Source: WM-3-3 sp041660045
GTDB taxonomy: Bacteria; Pseudomonadota; Gammaproteobacteria; Methylococcales; Methylomonadaceae
DNA length: 64,000 nt
NCBI GenBank assembly: GCA_041660045.1
Contig: JBAZXA010000009.1
Coordinates: 1-64,000, forward strand
Direction of reading: 5' to 3'
Part shown: positions 8,613 to 18,168 of the stretch, one piece after another
Position numbering within the stretch: the first letter of the stretch is position 1
How the letters are laid out: every line of letters starts with the position of its first letter
Made by a program: the position numbers and the translations under genes
The notes under the pieces: generated by a model
Told to the model about the DNA's origin: nothing
Database searches by the model: none
The model's input: the letters and a program-made list of their open reading frames with translations, nothing else

Positions 8613-9650
8613 CTAAAGTGGCTCAAAAATATCCGTTGAATAGCCCGTATTTGGCGGTTTCAGCCCAAAATGCAAATACGCGTGCTGGGTTACCACCCGG
8701 CCTCTTGGCGTACGCATTATAAAGCCTTGCTGTAACAGATACGGCTCCAAGACATCTTCAATGGTACCGCGCTCTTCGCTAATGGCTGCCGCCAAGGTAT
8801 CCAGTCCAACTGGCCCACCTGAGAAATTTTCAATCATCGTCATTAATAATTTTCTATCTTGGCTATCAAAGCCATTGGCATCAACTTTTAGCAACGACAT
8901 TGCCTGTTGGGCAATAGACTCGGTTAAAATGCCGTTACCTTTTACTTCGGCAAAATCCCGCACCCGCCGCAACAAACGATTCGCTATTCTTGGCGTACCC
9001 CGGGAACGGCGGGCAATTTCGTACGTGCCACCTTGTTCTATGTGTATGCCTAAGGTTTTTGCAGAACGCAAAACAATCTCAGCTAACTCCTCTACACTGT
9101 AGAATTCAAGGCGTTGGACTATACCAAAACGATCCCGCAAAGGTGAGGTTAATAACCCTGCCCGTGTGGTTGCCCCAACCAACGTAAAAGGCGGCAAATC
9201 CAATTTGATCGAGCGTGCGGCAGGCCCCTCACCGATCATAATATCAAGCTGGTAATCTTCCATAGCTGGATATAGGATTTCTTCAACAGCTGGGTTTAAG
9301 CGATGGATTTCATCGATAAACAAAACATCATGGGCTTCCAGATTGGTTAACAAGGCTGCCAAATCACCCGCCTTATCCAAGACCGGGCCTGAGGTTTGGC
9401 GAATTTTAACATTCATTTCATTGGCAATGATATTCGCCAAAGTAGTTTTGCCTAATCCCGGTGGCCCAAAAATCAGCACATGATCTAGCGCTTGTTGCCG
9501 GGCACTGGCAGCACGGATAAAAATTTCCATTTGTTCGCGCAAGGCTTGTTGCCCGATATAGTCGGCCAACAGCTTAGGCCGTATAGCACGGTCTTGGCGC
9601 TCTTCATCAGCTTTGCTATGGGCGCTTATGATACGGTCTTGCTCAATCAT
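8613..9650 (-). CDS. ruvB: RuvB, Holliday junction branch-migration ATPase
   Basis: RuvB is the hexameric AAA+ motor that drives branch migration with RuvA. The 345 residues include Walker A GPPGLGKT (62-69), Walker B VLFIDEIHRL, sensor GATTRAG and the C-terminal winged helix (RTPRGRVVT). The start overlaps the ruvA stop by 4 bases. Confidence 0.98.
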   Translation of the reverse strand: MIEQDRIISAHSKADEERQDRAIRPKLLADYIGQQALREQMEIFIRAASARQQALDHVLIFGPPGLGKTTLANIIANEMNVKIRQTSGPVLDKAGDLAALLTNLEAHDVLFIDEIHRLNPAVEEILYPAMEDYQLDIMIGEGPAARSIKLDLPPFTLVGATTRAGLLTSPLRDRFGIVQRLEFYSVEELAEIVLRSAKTLGIHIEQGGTYEIARRSRGTPRIANRLLRRVRDFAEVKGNGILTESIAQQAMSLLKVDANGFDSQDRKLLMTMIENFSGGPVGLDTLAAAISEERGTIEDVLEPYLLQQGFIMRTPRGRVVTQHAYLHFGLKPPNTGYSTDIFEPL

Positions 9651-10249
9651 TTATTAGCCCCTTGCAAAGCTTGCCGAATAATATCTTCACAGGTTTTTCC
9701 TTCAACCCCGACGGCTTGGATCATCCGGCTTGCATCCTGGGCTTTGTAGCCCAAGGCACATAAGGCGCTTAAGGCTTCTTGTCTGGGATTATTAGAGCCT
9801 GTCAAAACACTGGCTACATCAATAACAGCCATACCCGTGTCAGTAAAACCCGGCAACTTGTCGCGCATTTCAATAATTAAACGCTCTGCCGTTTTTTTGC
9901 CTATACCCGGCAAGCGCACTAGCGCTTGACTGTCATTATCCCGAATGCAGCGCTGGAACTGTTCTGCACTTTGCCCTGACAAAATAGTTAAGGCCAGCTT
10001 AGGGCCGACGCCATTAACTTTTATCAACGCCCTAAACATTAGACGATCGGATTCCGCCAAAAAACCAAACAAGAGATGGGCATCTTCCCTCACGACTAAG
10101 TGCGTGAACAACTGCACAACCTCACCTAATTCGGGTAGATCGTAAAAAGTTGTCATTGGCGCTTCTACTTCATAGCCGACGCCTTGGACATCCAGCACTA
10201 AAGCTGGCGGCGCTTTTAGCACAAGCTTACCGCGTAAATAAGCTATCAT
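9647..10249 (-). CDS. ruvA: RuvA, Holliday junction recognition subunit
   Basis: RuvA binds four-way junctions and loads RuvB. I set the start at ATG 10247-10249 (MIAYLRGKL), giving 200 residues. This overlaps ruvC by 4 bases (ATGA), and a longer frame upstream is only ruvC in another register. The OB-fold N-domain (VQGVGYEV), the helix-hairpin-helix motifs VNGVGPKLA and LPGIGKKTAERL, and the C-terminal RuvB-binding domain are all present. Confidence 0.97.
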   Translation of the reverse strand: MIAYLRGKLVLKAPPALVLDVQGVGYEVEAPMTTFYDLPELGEVVQLFTHLVVREDAHLLFGFLAESDRLMFRALIKVNGVGPKLALTILSGQSAEQFQRCIRDNDSQALVRLPGIGKKTAERLIIEMRDKLPGFTDTGMAVIDVASVLTGSNNPRQEALSALCALGYKAQDASRMIQAVGVEGKTCEDIIRQALQGANK

Positions 10250-10746
10250 CGGGATAGCCCTTGTTGTAAACGCGTTGCGGTTTGCTGATAATGGGCATGG
10301 CAAAGGCAAAGCGCCAAGGCATCTCCCGCATCAACCTGCAACTGCCCTTGGATATTAAGTAATATTTTAACCATATGCTGGACTTGGTTTTTTTCTGCGC
10401 TACCTTTTCCGGCCAAAGCTTGTTTTACCTGTCTTGCACCATATTCAAAAACTTTTAGGCCTGTGCTTTGCACGGCACAAATTGCAGCTCCCCGAGCTTG
10501 CCCAAGTTTCAAGGCAGAATCTGCATTTTTATGCATAAACACTTGTTCTATAGCCATTTGCTCAGGCGCATAAAGCTCAACAATTTCCTGCACTCCTTGA
10601 AAAATCTGCAGTAACCGATCCGGAAAATAATCGGCCTTGATGCGGATACTACCGCTAGCGACATATTTATAGCCGTTGGCTATTTCATCAATGATGCCGT
10701 AACCGGTGATTCTTGAGCCTGGGTCTATACCCAAAATACGCGCCAC
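10246..10746 (-). CDS. ruvC: RuvC, Holliday junction resolvase
   Basis: RuvC cuts Holliday junctions. It shows ILGIDPGSRITGYG with the first catalytic Asp, AIEQVF with Glu, and a C-terminal DAGDALALCLCH with Asp residues. I prefer GTG at 10744-10746 (VARILGID, 166 residues). TTG at 10765-10767 would add seven residues, and neither has a clear ribosome site. It is the upstream member of ruvCAB. Confidence 0.95.
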   Translation of the reverse strand: MARILGIDPGSRITGYGIIDEIANGYKYVASGSIRIKADYFPDRLLQIFQGVQEIVELYAPEQMAIEQVFMHKNADSALKLGQARGAAICAVQSTGLKVFEYGARQVKQALAGKGSAEKNQVQHMVKILLNIQGQLQVDAGDALALCLCHAHYQQTATRLQQGLSR

Positions 10747-10856
10747 AATTAGGCTTGCGACAAGCAAGATTTAATAAATCGCCAGCTACGCTTGCCCTTG
10801 CTGCCATTGATACGGAGTAATATTAACATTCTGGACAACACTAATCGACCTGATCT

Positions 10857-11501
10857 TTATAATATATGCGTTAATATAGGCAGCAATGACGCTGTTTCGC
10901 AGAAAAAATCCGCTTGTTCCCGCACTAAATCCCTGGCAACCACGCCGCCAAAACCCAAAACTGATACGCCGGGCTGCTTGGCTTCAACATCAGTATGGCT
11001 ATCACCAACCATCACTAAGGTTTTAGGGGGCTTAAACAGGCGCCGGCAAATTTCTGCTTTACCCAGACTACGGGTCAGCCTAGATCGGCGGTCATACGTG
11101 ATATAACTGCCATCATCCCGAAAATAGATATCCACTGCATGGACGTGCAATTCTGCTACGCCCAATGCTTCCGCTAAGGGCAAGATGGCTTGGCGTAACC
11201 CACTGCTCACGATATGCACGTCCTTGCCTGCCGCCAACAAATGCTGGCAGACTTCCTGAGCGCCATCGACCATTTCTTCAAGGTAGCGCTTTGCTAGCCA
11301 ATTGATACTGGCTCGGTCTGGGTTAATCATTGCTAAGCGGCGCTCATATATGGACTCCAAAGCCACTTCACCTTCCATTGCGGCTTTAGTTAAGCGTGTG
11401 ACTTGCCCATCATCTAGCTCATAATAAATTGCTAGCTCATCTATCCCCTCAATTTTTGTTAAGGTGCTATCACAATCAAAACAAACAATATCAAAACTCA
11501 T
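10857..11501 (-). CDS. HAD-family phosphatase, SerB-like
   Basis: This 214-residue cytosolic hydrolase has motif I CFDCDSTLTKIEGIDELA (DxDST), motif II with IVSSGLRQAI, and the C-terminal motif VMVGDSHTDVEAKQ. These match the phosphoserine phosphatase-like HAD-IB group. Exact substrate cannot be told from sequence. Phosphoserine is the nearest family function. It lies 110 bases upstream of ruvC on the same strand. Confidence 0.8.
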   Translation of the reverse strand: MSFDIVCFDCDSTLTKIEGIDELAIYYELDDGQVTRLTKAAMEGEVALESIYERRLAMINPDRASINWLAKRYLEEMVDGAQEVCQHLLAAGKDVHIVSSGLRQAILPLAEALGVAELHVHAVDIYFRDDGSYITYDRRSRLTRSLGKAEICRRLFKPPKTLVMVGDSHTDVEAKQPGVSVLGFGGVVARDLVREQADFFCETASLLPILTHIL

Positions 11502-11661
11502 GGCACATAAGAAAAAAGCGGGCAGTGGCTGCCAAAATCAGATTTATCCCTTTTACAATGAGCCTAGCTTAACAGCTTTAGCCTATTTCTGATATGATGT
11601 TACAGTAATATGGGTGAAAACCACTCTTGAACTCTCCATAACAACACATTGTTGCCTTACC

Positions 11662-12153
11662 ATGACGGCAAAAAAAACCAGCATTTGCCTCGCATTCCTT
11701 GTTGCAGCCATCCTTTTGAGTTTTGCAAGCCATCAAGACGAGCTCCCCAAGAGCCCATTGGTAACCCTTACCGGTAAAAAAGTAACCCTGCAAGATTTTC
11801 ATGGTAAACCGGTATTAGTGACCTTTTGGGCTACCGATTGCCCAAGCTGCTTAGCTGAAATTCCAGCACTGACTGAGTTATACCAACACTACCATCAACA
11901 AGGCCTAGAAATTTTTGCCATCGCCATGTATCACTCGCCACCTAACCATGTTGTCAACATTACTAACAGCTATGCTATACCGTACGATGTAGTTTTAGAT
12001 TTAAACGCACAACATGCCCATGATTTTGGCAATGTGCAATTGACACCCACAACCTTTTTAATTACTCCCCAAGGCAACGTTGTGTTACAGAAAATTGGTG
12101 CCTTTGACCTTGCCGAAATGCAAAAGAAGATTGAAACCCTGCTAAAAGGATAA
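11662..12153 (+). CDS. TlpA/ResA-like thioredoxin-fold protein
   Basis: A periplasmic or membrane-tethered thiol-disulfide protein is likely. I chose ATG at 11662 (MTAKKTSICLAFLV) because it leaves a signal/anchor helix. A GTG at 11614 would precede it with non-family residues. The thioredoxin motif is TDCPSCLAEIP (CPSC), followed by AMYHSP and TPTTFLI with the cis-Pro. It starts an operon with hemJ 5 bases downstream. Roles in cytochrome c maturation or haem supply are possible but inferred. Confidence 0.85.
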   Translation: MTAKKTSICLAFLVAAILLSFASHQDELPKSPLVTLTGKKVTLQDFHGKPVLVTFWATDCPSCLAEIPALTELYQHYHQQGLEIFAIAMYHSPPNHVVNITNSYAIPYDVVLDLNAQHAHDFGNVQLTPTTFLITPQGNVVLQKIGAFDLAEMQKKIETLLKG

Positions 12154-12157
12154 TGTA

Positions 12158-12583
12158 ATGCTTTGGCTAAAAGCCTTCCACTTAATATTTATGGTGACTT
12201 GGTTTGCGGGCTTGTTCTACCTGCCCAGATTATTTGTTTATCATGCCATGAGTACCGATACGATTAGCCATGAACGCTTTAAAGTAATGGAACGTAAACT
12301 TTATTATGGCATTATGACGCCCGGTATGGTGTTAACACTTGTCTTTGGCATTTGGATGCTGATGGATTATGCCTGGGCCTTGTATGCACACGCGGGTTGG
12401 CTGCATGTTAAATTATTGCTGCTCACCTGCCTTTGCATTTACCATTATTACTGCGGTATTTGGTTGCTTGCCTTTAAACATGACCGTAACCAACATTCCC
12501 ATATTTTTTTCCGCTGGATTAACGAAATCCCAGTTTTATTTTTACTGGCCATTATTATTCTAGCCGTCGTCAAACCCTTCTAA
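12158..12583 (+). CDS. hemJ: HemJ, protoporphyrinogen IX oxidase
   Basis: HemJ is a small membrane enzyme for the penultimate haem step. The 141 residues have four hydrophobic helices. Its N-terminus, with AFHLIFMVTWFAGLFYLPRL, contains the conserved His of the UPF0093/HemJ family. Further family features are MERKLYYGIMTPGM and WLHVKLLLL. It is tightly packed between the thioredoxin-like gene and thiD (14-base gap). Confidence 0.92.
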   Translation: MLWLKAFHLIFMVTWFAGLFYLPRLFVYHAMSTDTISHERFKVMERKLYYGIMTPGMVLTLVFGIWMLMDYAWALYAHAGWLHVKLLLLTCLCIYHYYCGIWLLAFKHDRNQHSHIFFRWINEIPVLFLLAIIILAVVKPF

Positions 12584-12597
12584 AGGCTGGCCTAAAG

Positions 12598-13395
12598 ATG
12601 TCTGCAAAACGCCCGGTGGTGTTGTCGTTTTCTGGCCATGATCCCAGTGGTGGTGCCGGTATACAAGCCGATATTGAAACTTTAAGCAGTTTGCGATGCC
12701 ACGCCGCCAGCGTCATTACCGCACTTACCGAACAAAACAGCAGTAATGTCATAAAACTATTGCCACAACAAGCTACCGATATTATCAGCCAAGCCAATAC
12801 GGTACTGGCTGATTTTAAGGTGGCTTGCATTAAAATAGGCCTTATAGGCGATTTAGATATCGCTAAAGCGCTCCATAGCCTACTCAAACAACATCCCTAT
12901 ATTCCAGTGGTACTAGATCCTGTTTTAGCGGCAGGCGGCGGCCAAGCACTTGCCCATAACGATCTAATCCAAGCTATCTTAGAGTTGTTGTTACCTTGCA
13001 CTTTAATTTTAACACCCAATAGCCCAGAAGCCCGCAAACTGGCTGGCCAAAATGATTTAAACAATGCCGGCCTCGCCCTGTTAAAACGGGGTTGCCAATA
13101 CGTTTTAATTACCGGCACCCATGAACAACACACAGCGGCTGTGCACAATCAACTTTTCCACGCCGAACGTCAGCTTGAGACCTATACTTGGCCTAGATTG
13201 CCACACAGTTACCATGGCTCTGGATGCACGCTAGCCTCAGCCATTGCCGGCTTGCTTAGCCACGGCCTATCGCCTACACAGGCGGTGAAAGAAGCCCAAG
13301 CCTATACTTGGCAAGCACTAAATGCCGGCTACCAACCCGGCCAAGGCCAGCACTTACCCAACCGATTGTTCTGGCGACCCGAGCAAACCTTATGA
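12598..13395 (+). CDS. thiD: ThiD, HMP/HMP-phosphate kinase
   Basis: ThiD phosphorylates hydroxymethylpyrimidine and its monophosphate in thiamine synthesis. The 265-residue ribokinase-fold protein has SGHDPSGGAGIQADIETL at the N-terminus, VLDPVLAAGGG, and HGSGCTLASAIA near the C-terminus, the anion-hole and catalytic region. Its stop overlaps the thiE start (ATGA), so two consecutive pathway enzymes are coupled. Confidence 0.96.
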   Translation: MSAKRPVVLSFSGHDPSGGAGIQADIETLSSLRCHAASVITALTEQNSSNVIKLLPQQATDIISQANTVLADFKVACIKIGLIGDLDIAKALHSLLKQHPYIPVVLDPVLAAGGGQALAHNDLIQAILELLLPCTLILTPNSPEARKLAGQNDLNNAGLALLKRGCQYVLITGTHEQHTAAVHNQLFHAERQLETYTWPRLPHSYHGSGCTLASAIAGLLSHGLSPTQAVKEAQAYTWQALNAGYQPGQGQHLPNRLFWRPEQTL

Positions 13396-14048
13396 AATTA
13401 CCTAAACGCGGCTTATACGCCATCACCCAAACCAGCAACAAAACCGAGCAGCACATCATCGCCGAAGTAGCTGCCGCCGTGAAAGGCGGCTCGGTACTTG
13501 TGCAATACCGGGACAAACAGCAGCTAGCGGCCAGCCGACAACAGCAGCTTGCCAACGCCCTAATTGCACTGTGCCATCCTCAAAATATACCGCTGATTAT
13601 TAACGACAATATCGATTTAGCCCTTAAAACAGCTGCGGCAGGCGTGCATTTAGGCCAACACGATGCCAATATTGCTGAGGCCAGACGACGCTTAGGCGAT
13701 AACGCCATTATTGGCGCATCGTGTTATAACAATCTTGAACTCGCCAAAATAGCCGAAGCCGAAGGTGCTGATTATGTCGCTTTTGGGCGTTTTTTTCCTT
13801 CTAACTCAAAACCTTTAGCGACACCGGCAGATTTAGGCACCTTAGCATTGGCAAAATCAGCCTTGTCTATCCCTATCGTCGCCATTGGTGGTATATTGCC
13901 AACTAACGGCGCTGCCTTGCTAGCCGCAGGTGCAGACATTTTGGCTGTCATTGGTGGCATTTTTGATTACCCCGCTGAACCAGCAGCCCGCGCTTTTTTA
14001 CCCCTGTTTGAGTCTGAACATGAATGTAAACCGCCGGGAATTTATTAA
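13392..14048 (+). CDS. thiE: ThiE, thiamine-phosphate synthase
   Basis: ThiE joins HMP-PP with thiazole phosphate. I set ATG at 13392 (MKLPKRGLYAIT), overlapping the thiD stop by 4 bases, giving 218 residues. The TIM-barrel signatures are VQYRDK, IINDNIDLA, GVHLGQHD, VAFGRFFPS and IPIVAIGGI. The last 29 bases overlap soxY in a different frame. Confidence 0.95.
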   Translation: MKLPKRGLYAITQTSNKTEQHIIAEVAAAVKGGSVLVQYRDKQQLAASRQQQLANALIALCHPQNIPLIINDNIDLALKTAAAGVHLGQHDANIAEARRRLGDNAIIGASCYNNLELAKIAEAEGADYVAFGRFFPSNSKPLATPADLGTLALAKSALSIPIVAIGGILPTNGAALLAAGADILAVIGGIFDYPAEPAARAFLPLFESEHECKPPGIY

Positions 14049-14484
14049 AAAATCACTGACCTTAAGCGCCTATACTGCAACCAGCCCACTGCTTTTTAGC
14101 GGCCGCTTAGCCCAAGCAGACTGGGTGCCAGAAAACTTTGCCCCCAGCATCCTAGATGAAACCCTAAGACGCTTGTTCAATGAGTCTAAAATCATTGAAA
14201 CCGACAAAATCTACCTACAGCTGCCAAAAACTGCTGAAAAAGGTGCTGCTATAGCAATCACTGTAACCAGCAGCATTGTTGGTGTAAGCAAGATTTCCAT
14301 CTTAGTGGAACAAAACTTAGTACCTTTAGCGGCCTGCTTTGAACTCTCACCCGAGTTAGATGGCTATGTTACTGCCCGCTTAAATATCGAAAAAACATCT
14401 TATGTGTTTGCTATCGTGGAAACCCAAAACCATATCTACAGTAGCCCTAAAGCGACTGTAAAAATTGCTGCGGCAAGCTGTTAG
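14020..14484 (+). CDS. soxY: SoxY-like sulfur carrier protein (Tat-exported)
   Basis: SoxY carries sulfur intermediates on a C-terminal Cys in periplasmic thiosulfate oxidation. I chose ATG at 14020 because it creates a Tat signal, NRREFIKKSLTLSAY. The mature domain has the SoxY pattern SILDETLRRLF and IYLQLPKTAEKGAAI. The C-terminus is KIAAASC: the Cys is the last residue, whereas classical SoxY ends GGCGG. The gene overlaps thiE by 29 bases and precedes soxZ by 7. No soxA, X, B or CD is present in the window. Confidence 0.87.
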   Translation: MNVNRREFIKKSLTLSAYTATSPLLFSGRLAQADWVPENFAPSILDETLRRLFNESKIIETDKIYLQLPKTAEKGAAIAITVTSSIVGVSKISILVEQNLVPLAACFELSPELDGYVTARLNIEKTSYVFAIVETQNHIYSSPKATVKIAAASC

Positions 14485-14491
14485 GCAAACC

Positions 14492-14803
14492 ATGTCTAGC
14501 ATTAAAATCCGCACTAAACGGCTTAATGGCAAAACCCAAATCAGGATTTTAATCGCCCACCCCATGGCACGAAATCGAAATAATAAAGCTAACCCAGGTC
14601 AAACTATTAGTGGGCATTTTATCCAAGTGTTAACGCTTAAGCATAATGGCAAAGTGGTCGCCAAATGCAATATGGGTACCAGCATAGCAAAAAACCCTTT
14701 TTTTGCTTTTATGCTGAAGGGAGGGGAAACCGGTGATAGCATCAGTGTTAGCTGGGAAGACAACCAAGGCTTAAGCGATACAGCAGAGCAAACCATCAGT
14801 TAA
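14492..14803 (+). CDS. soxZ: SoxZ-like partner of SoxY
   Basis: SoxZ pairs with SoxY to form the carrier complex. ATG at 14492 gives 103 residues beginning SSIKIRTKR. The family features IRILIAHPM, NPGQTISGHFIQVL and GDSISVSWEDNQG are seen. It lacks a signal peptide, so it probably travels with SoxY through Tat. Last gene of the 11662-14803 operon. Confidence 0.88.
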   Translation: MSSIKIRTKRLNGKTQIRILIAHPMARNRNNKANPGQTISGHFIQVLTLKHNGKVVAKCNMGTSIAKNPFFAFMLKGGETGDSISVSWEDNQGLSDTAEQTIS

Positions 14804-14827
14804 TACCTAGCCAAAGCCCAGGCTGAG

Positions 14828-15592
14828 TTAGGTTTTTATGCCCACACCTTTATGCAACAGAAATAGGCTAAACAACACTAAGGTGATAATAAAACCAATA
14901 GTGATAATAAATGCCATACCGATATTAACATCAGTCACACCAATTAAACCATAGCGGAAAGCATTGACCATATATAAGATAGGGTTGCCCATGGAAATGT
15001 GTTGCCAAAATCCAGGTAACATGTCGACAGAGTAAAAAACGCCGCCCAAATAGCTTAATGGCGTTAATACAAAATTGGGAATGATGGAAATATCATCAAA
15101 ACTTTCTGCGACGATAGCATTAATAAATCCAGCTAACGCAAATACAATTGCGGTTAATAAGGCTATCCCTAAGGTTATGCCAATATTTTGCACCGAAATT
15201 ACCGCAAACCCCCGCGCAATCACAGCCACTACAACACCGACCATTAACCCCCGGATCACGCCACCACAAACATAACCCCCTAATATCACGACATTAGGCA
15301 CGGGTGATACGATCAACTCTTCAATATTGCGCTGAAATTTTGTCGAATAAAAGGAAGACACCACATTAGCATAAGCATGGCTAATCACCTGCATGAGGAT
15401 GACACCGGGCACGATGTAATCCATATAACTGGCACCGTCTATGGTACCAATACGCCCGCCGATAAGCTTGCCAAATATAAGAAAATATAAGGCAGTGGTA
15501 ATTGCCGGCGGTAACAAGGTTTGCGGCCAAATCCGCAAAAACCGTAAAACTTCCTTTATAACAATGGTGTTAAAGGCAATTGAGTAATTCAT
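14828..15592 (-). CDS. ABC-2 type transport permease (YadH-like)
   Basis: The 254-residue integral membrane protein has about six hydrophobic helices. The family segments are SYMDYIVPGVILMQVI, the loop FSTKFQRN-type segment (YSTKFQRNIEELIVSPVP) and LTPLSYLGGVFYSVDMLPGFW. These fit ABC-2 exporters of the YadH/NodJ group. It follows its ATPase by 6 bases. Substrate is not predictable. Confidence 0.9.
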   Translation of the reverse strand: MNYSIAFNTIVIKEVLRFLRIWPQTLLPPAITTALYFLIFGKLIGGRIGTIDGASYMDYIVPGVILMQVISHAYANVVSSFYSTKFQRNIEELIVSPVPNVVILGGYVCGGVIRGLMVGVVVAVIARGFAVISVQNIGITLGIALLTAIVFALAGFINAIVAESFDDISIIPNFVLTPLSYLGGVFYSVDMLPGFWQHISMGNPILYMVNAFRYGLIGVTDVNIGMAFIITIGFIITLVLFSLFLLHKGVGIKT

Positions 15593-15598
15593 ACTGGC

Positions 15599-16519
15599 TT
15601 AACCTTGGGCATTGGCATCTATCAAATCCAGAAATAATTGTTCCAGACGATTGCTTTTATTTTTAAGGCTAATCACTTCAATGTTTTGCTCAGATAAGCG
15701 CCGAAACAATTCATTAAGCCCATATTGCTTAGGCACACCCACCTCGATGACCTTATCATGGACCCGGGTGATCTGGTAGCCATCAAATTCCGGGAGTTGC
15801 GTTAAAGGCTTTGCCAAATCCAAGATAAAATAATCCACATTCAAGCGCGCCAGCAAACTGGCCATATCCGAGTTTTCTACAATTTGGCCATGGTTGATGA
15901 TAGCAATATTACGGCATAAGCTTTCGGCTTCTTCAAGGTAATGTGTGGTCAAAATAATAGTGGTGCCTTGGCGGTTAATTTCTTGCATTAATTGCCACAT
16001 AGAACGGCGTATCTCGATATCTACACCTGCAGTCGGCTCGTCTAATATCAACAATTTCGGTGCATGCACTAGAGCCCGTGCAATCATTACCCGGCGCTTC
16101 ATACCACCGGACAAACGCCTGGAAACAGTATCTCGCTTGTCCCATAAATCCATTTGCTTTAGACATTGCTCCGTGCGTTGTATAGCAAGCTTACGGGGCG
16201 TGCCGTAATAACCAGCCTGATTGAGCAATATATTTTTAACCGTATCAAATTGGTTAAAATTAACCTCTTGCGGTACTAGGCCAATACAGCTTTTTGCCTG
16301 TGCTTGGGCACTGACAATATCATGGCCAAAAATCTTTACTTCGCCACTGGTTTTATTGACCAAAGAACTGACTATACCAATAGTGGTGGATTTACCGGCG
16401 CCATTTGGCCCTAATAAAGCAAAAAAATCACCCGCTTCTACATCAAGATCAATTCCTTTTAACGCCTCAAAGCCATTGTTGTATATTTTCTTAAGATTTC
16501 GGATGGATAATGCGCTCAT
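15599..16519 (-). CDS. ABC transporter ATP-binding protein (YadG-like)
   Basis: The 306-residue ATPase has Walker A GPNGAGKST (residues 37-45), a Q-loop in LVPQEVNF, signature LSGGMKRRV, Walker B LLILDEPTAGVD and switch His in TTHYLEEAE. A C-terminal extension of about 80 residues is usual for this exporter group. It is transcribed with the permease and away from the exopolyphosphatase gene. Confidence 0.93.
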   Translation of the reverse strand: MSALSIRNLKKIYNNGFEALKGIDLDVEAGDFFALLGPNGAGKSTTIGIVSSLVNKTSGEVKIFGHDIVSAQAQAKSCIGLVPQEVNFNQFDTVKNILLNQAGYYGTPRKLAIQRTEQCLKQMDLWDKRDTVSRRLSGGMKRRVMIARALVHAPKLLILDEPTAGVDIEIRRSMWQLMQEINRQGTTIILTTHYLEEAESLCRNIAIINHGQIVENSDMASLLARLNVDYFILDLAKPLTQLPEFDGYQITRVHDKVIEVGVPKQYGLNELFRRLSEQNIEVISLKNKSNRLEQLFLDLIDANAQG

Positions 16520-16661
16520 GCTGAAACTAACACTTAACGGAAGCCTTGAAATAAGTTAAATTAAGATTAAGCCCAGATCCATTCTTGTATGAAATGGATG
16601 CCTTAAGCTGGTTAATACTACCAGAAATTGGAAATTCCCCGTAGCTAAAACTAAATCCAAC

Positions 16662-18161
16662 GTGCCTAAAAAACCACCAGAAATTGTTGCTGCTGTTGAC
16701 CTTGGTTCAAACAGCTTCCATATGATAGTTTGCAGCCTAATTGACGGCAAACTGCAAACTATTGATCGTCTTAAAGAAATGGTCAGATTGGCATCAGGGT
16801 TAGACAAAAAAAACTACCTGAATCTGGACACACAGAAGCGTGCCTTGGAATGCTTAGAACGTTTTGGCCAGCGTATCCGTCATTTTCCACCTGATAGTGT
16901 ACGTGTGGTTGGAACCAATACCTTACGTACGGCTAAAAACTCCTCGCAATTTATCGCGCGCGCTGAAAAAGCCCTCAACCACCCTATCCATATAATTTCT
17001 GGCATTGAAGAAGCCCGGCTTATTTATCAAGGTGTTGCCCATAGTTTAGGTAGCCATGCCAGCCTACGCTTTGTCATGGATATAGGCGGCGGCAGCACTG
17101 AATATATTATTGGCAAAGACGATATCGCCAAAAAGAAAGAAAGCCTCCCCATAGGCTGCGTTTCTGTCAGCAATGCATTTTTTAGCGATGGCAAACTTTC
17201 CAAAAGCGCTTTTGAACAAGCCGTATTATTTGTTGAACAGCATTTAGAACCTTACCAGAAAAAGTTTCACCACAATAACTGGGATGAAGCCATAGGCGCA
17301 TCAGGTAGCCTACGTGCAATCGACAAAGTTTTGCAAACCAGGGGCTGGAGTAAAAATGGCATCACCTGGGAAGGCTTGGAGCTGTTAGTTGAGCAACTGT
17401 ACCGGCATAACCATATCGGCGATTTAGCCTTGCCCGAACTGGATGAAGAACGCCTACCGGTGTTTACCGGCGGCGTTGCTATCATTTATGCCACGTTTAA
17501 ACGTTTAGGCATAGAGCAAATGACAGTTTCCGACGGAGCCTTGCGGGAAGGCTTGATACAAGATTTGCTAGGCCGCATTTACGACCACGACATCCGCTCA
17601 GCAACGGTGCAAATGTTGGCACATAGGTACCATACTGACCAAGACCATGCCAACCGCGTTAAAACAACAGCCATAGCCATCTTCAATCAACTTAATGATA
17701 ACCTAGGCTTACATAACCCTGAGGCCGGCCTGCAGTTTTTATCTTGGGCAGCCGATTTACATGAGATTGGCCATGATATTGCCCATAACCAATACCATAA
17801 ACACGGTGCTTATATTATTGAAAATGCTGATTTAGCAGGCTTTTCACGTCAAGATCAAATAGTCCTCTCCACTATAGTGCGGGCGCATCGGCGGAAATTT
17901 TCCAAAGCCCGCTTTAGCGCATTACCACCGCCATGGGATAACGATGCCCCACTGCTGACTATTATCTTGCGTCTGGCCGTGTTGTTGCACCGCAGCCGAG
18001 ATGAACAAGCCTTACCTGACTTTAAGATTGAGGTCAGCAAAACCAAAATTCAACTGCAATTCCCTGAGAAATGGTTAACCCAATTCCCTTTAAGCCGTGC
18101 CGACTTAAACCAAGAAGCCGATTATTTAAGGACAGCCGGCATTAAATTTGAGTTTACCTAG
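16662..18161 (+). CDS. ppx: Ppx/GppA-family exopolyphosphatase
   Basis: This phosphatase removes terminal phosphate from polyphosphate, or from pppGpp in the GppA branch. The 499 residues begin at GTG 16662. The actin-like ATPase fold shows VDLGSNSFHM, VVGTNTLRTAKN, ISGIEEARLIYQGV and MDIGGGSTEYI. The C-terminal HD-like helical region has ADLHEIGHDIAHNQYHKH. Length is normal. Ppx versus GppA cannot be separated from sequence alone. Confidence 0.9.
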   Translation: MPKKPPEIVAAVDLGSNSFHMIVCSLIDGKLQTIDRLKEMVRLASGLDKKNYLNLDTQKRALECLERFGQRIRHFPPDSVRVVGTNTLRTAKNSSQFIARAEKALNHPIHIISGIEEARLIYQGVAHSLGSHASLRFVMDIGGGSTEYIIGKDDIAKKKESLPIGCVSVSNAFFSDGKLSKSAFEQAVLFVEQHLEPYQKKFHHNNWDEAIGASGSLRAIDKVLQTRGWSKNGITWEGLELLVEQLYRHNHIGDLALPELDEERLPVFTGGVAIIYATFKRLGIEQMTVSDGALREGLIQDLLGRIYDHDIRSATVQMLAHRYHTDQDHANRVKTTAIAIFNQLNDNLGLHNPEAGLQFLSWAADLHEIGHDIAHNQYHKHGAYIIENADLAGFSRQDQIVLSTIVRAHRRKFSKARFSALPPPWDNDAPLLTIILRLAVLLHRSRDEQALPDFKIEVSKTKIQLQFPEKWLTQFPLSRADLNQEADYLRTAGIKFEFT

Positions 18162-18168
18162 CAAGAAC

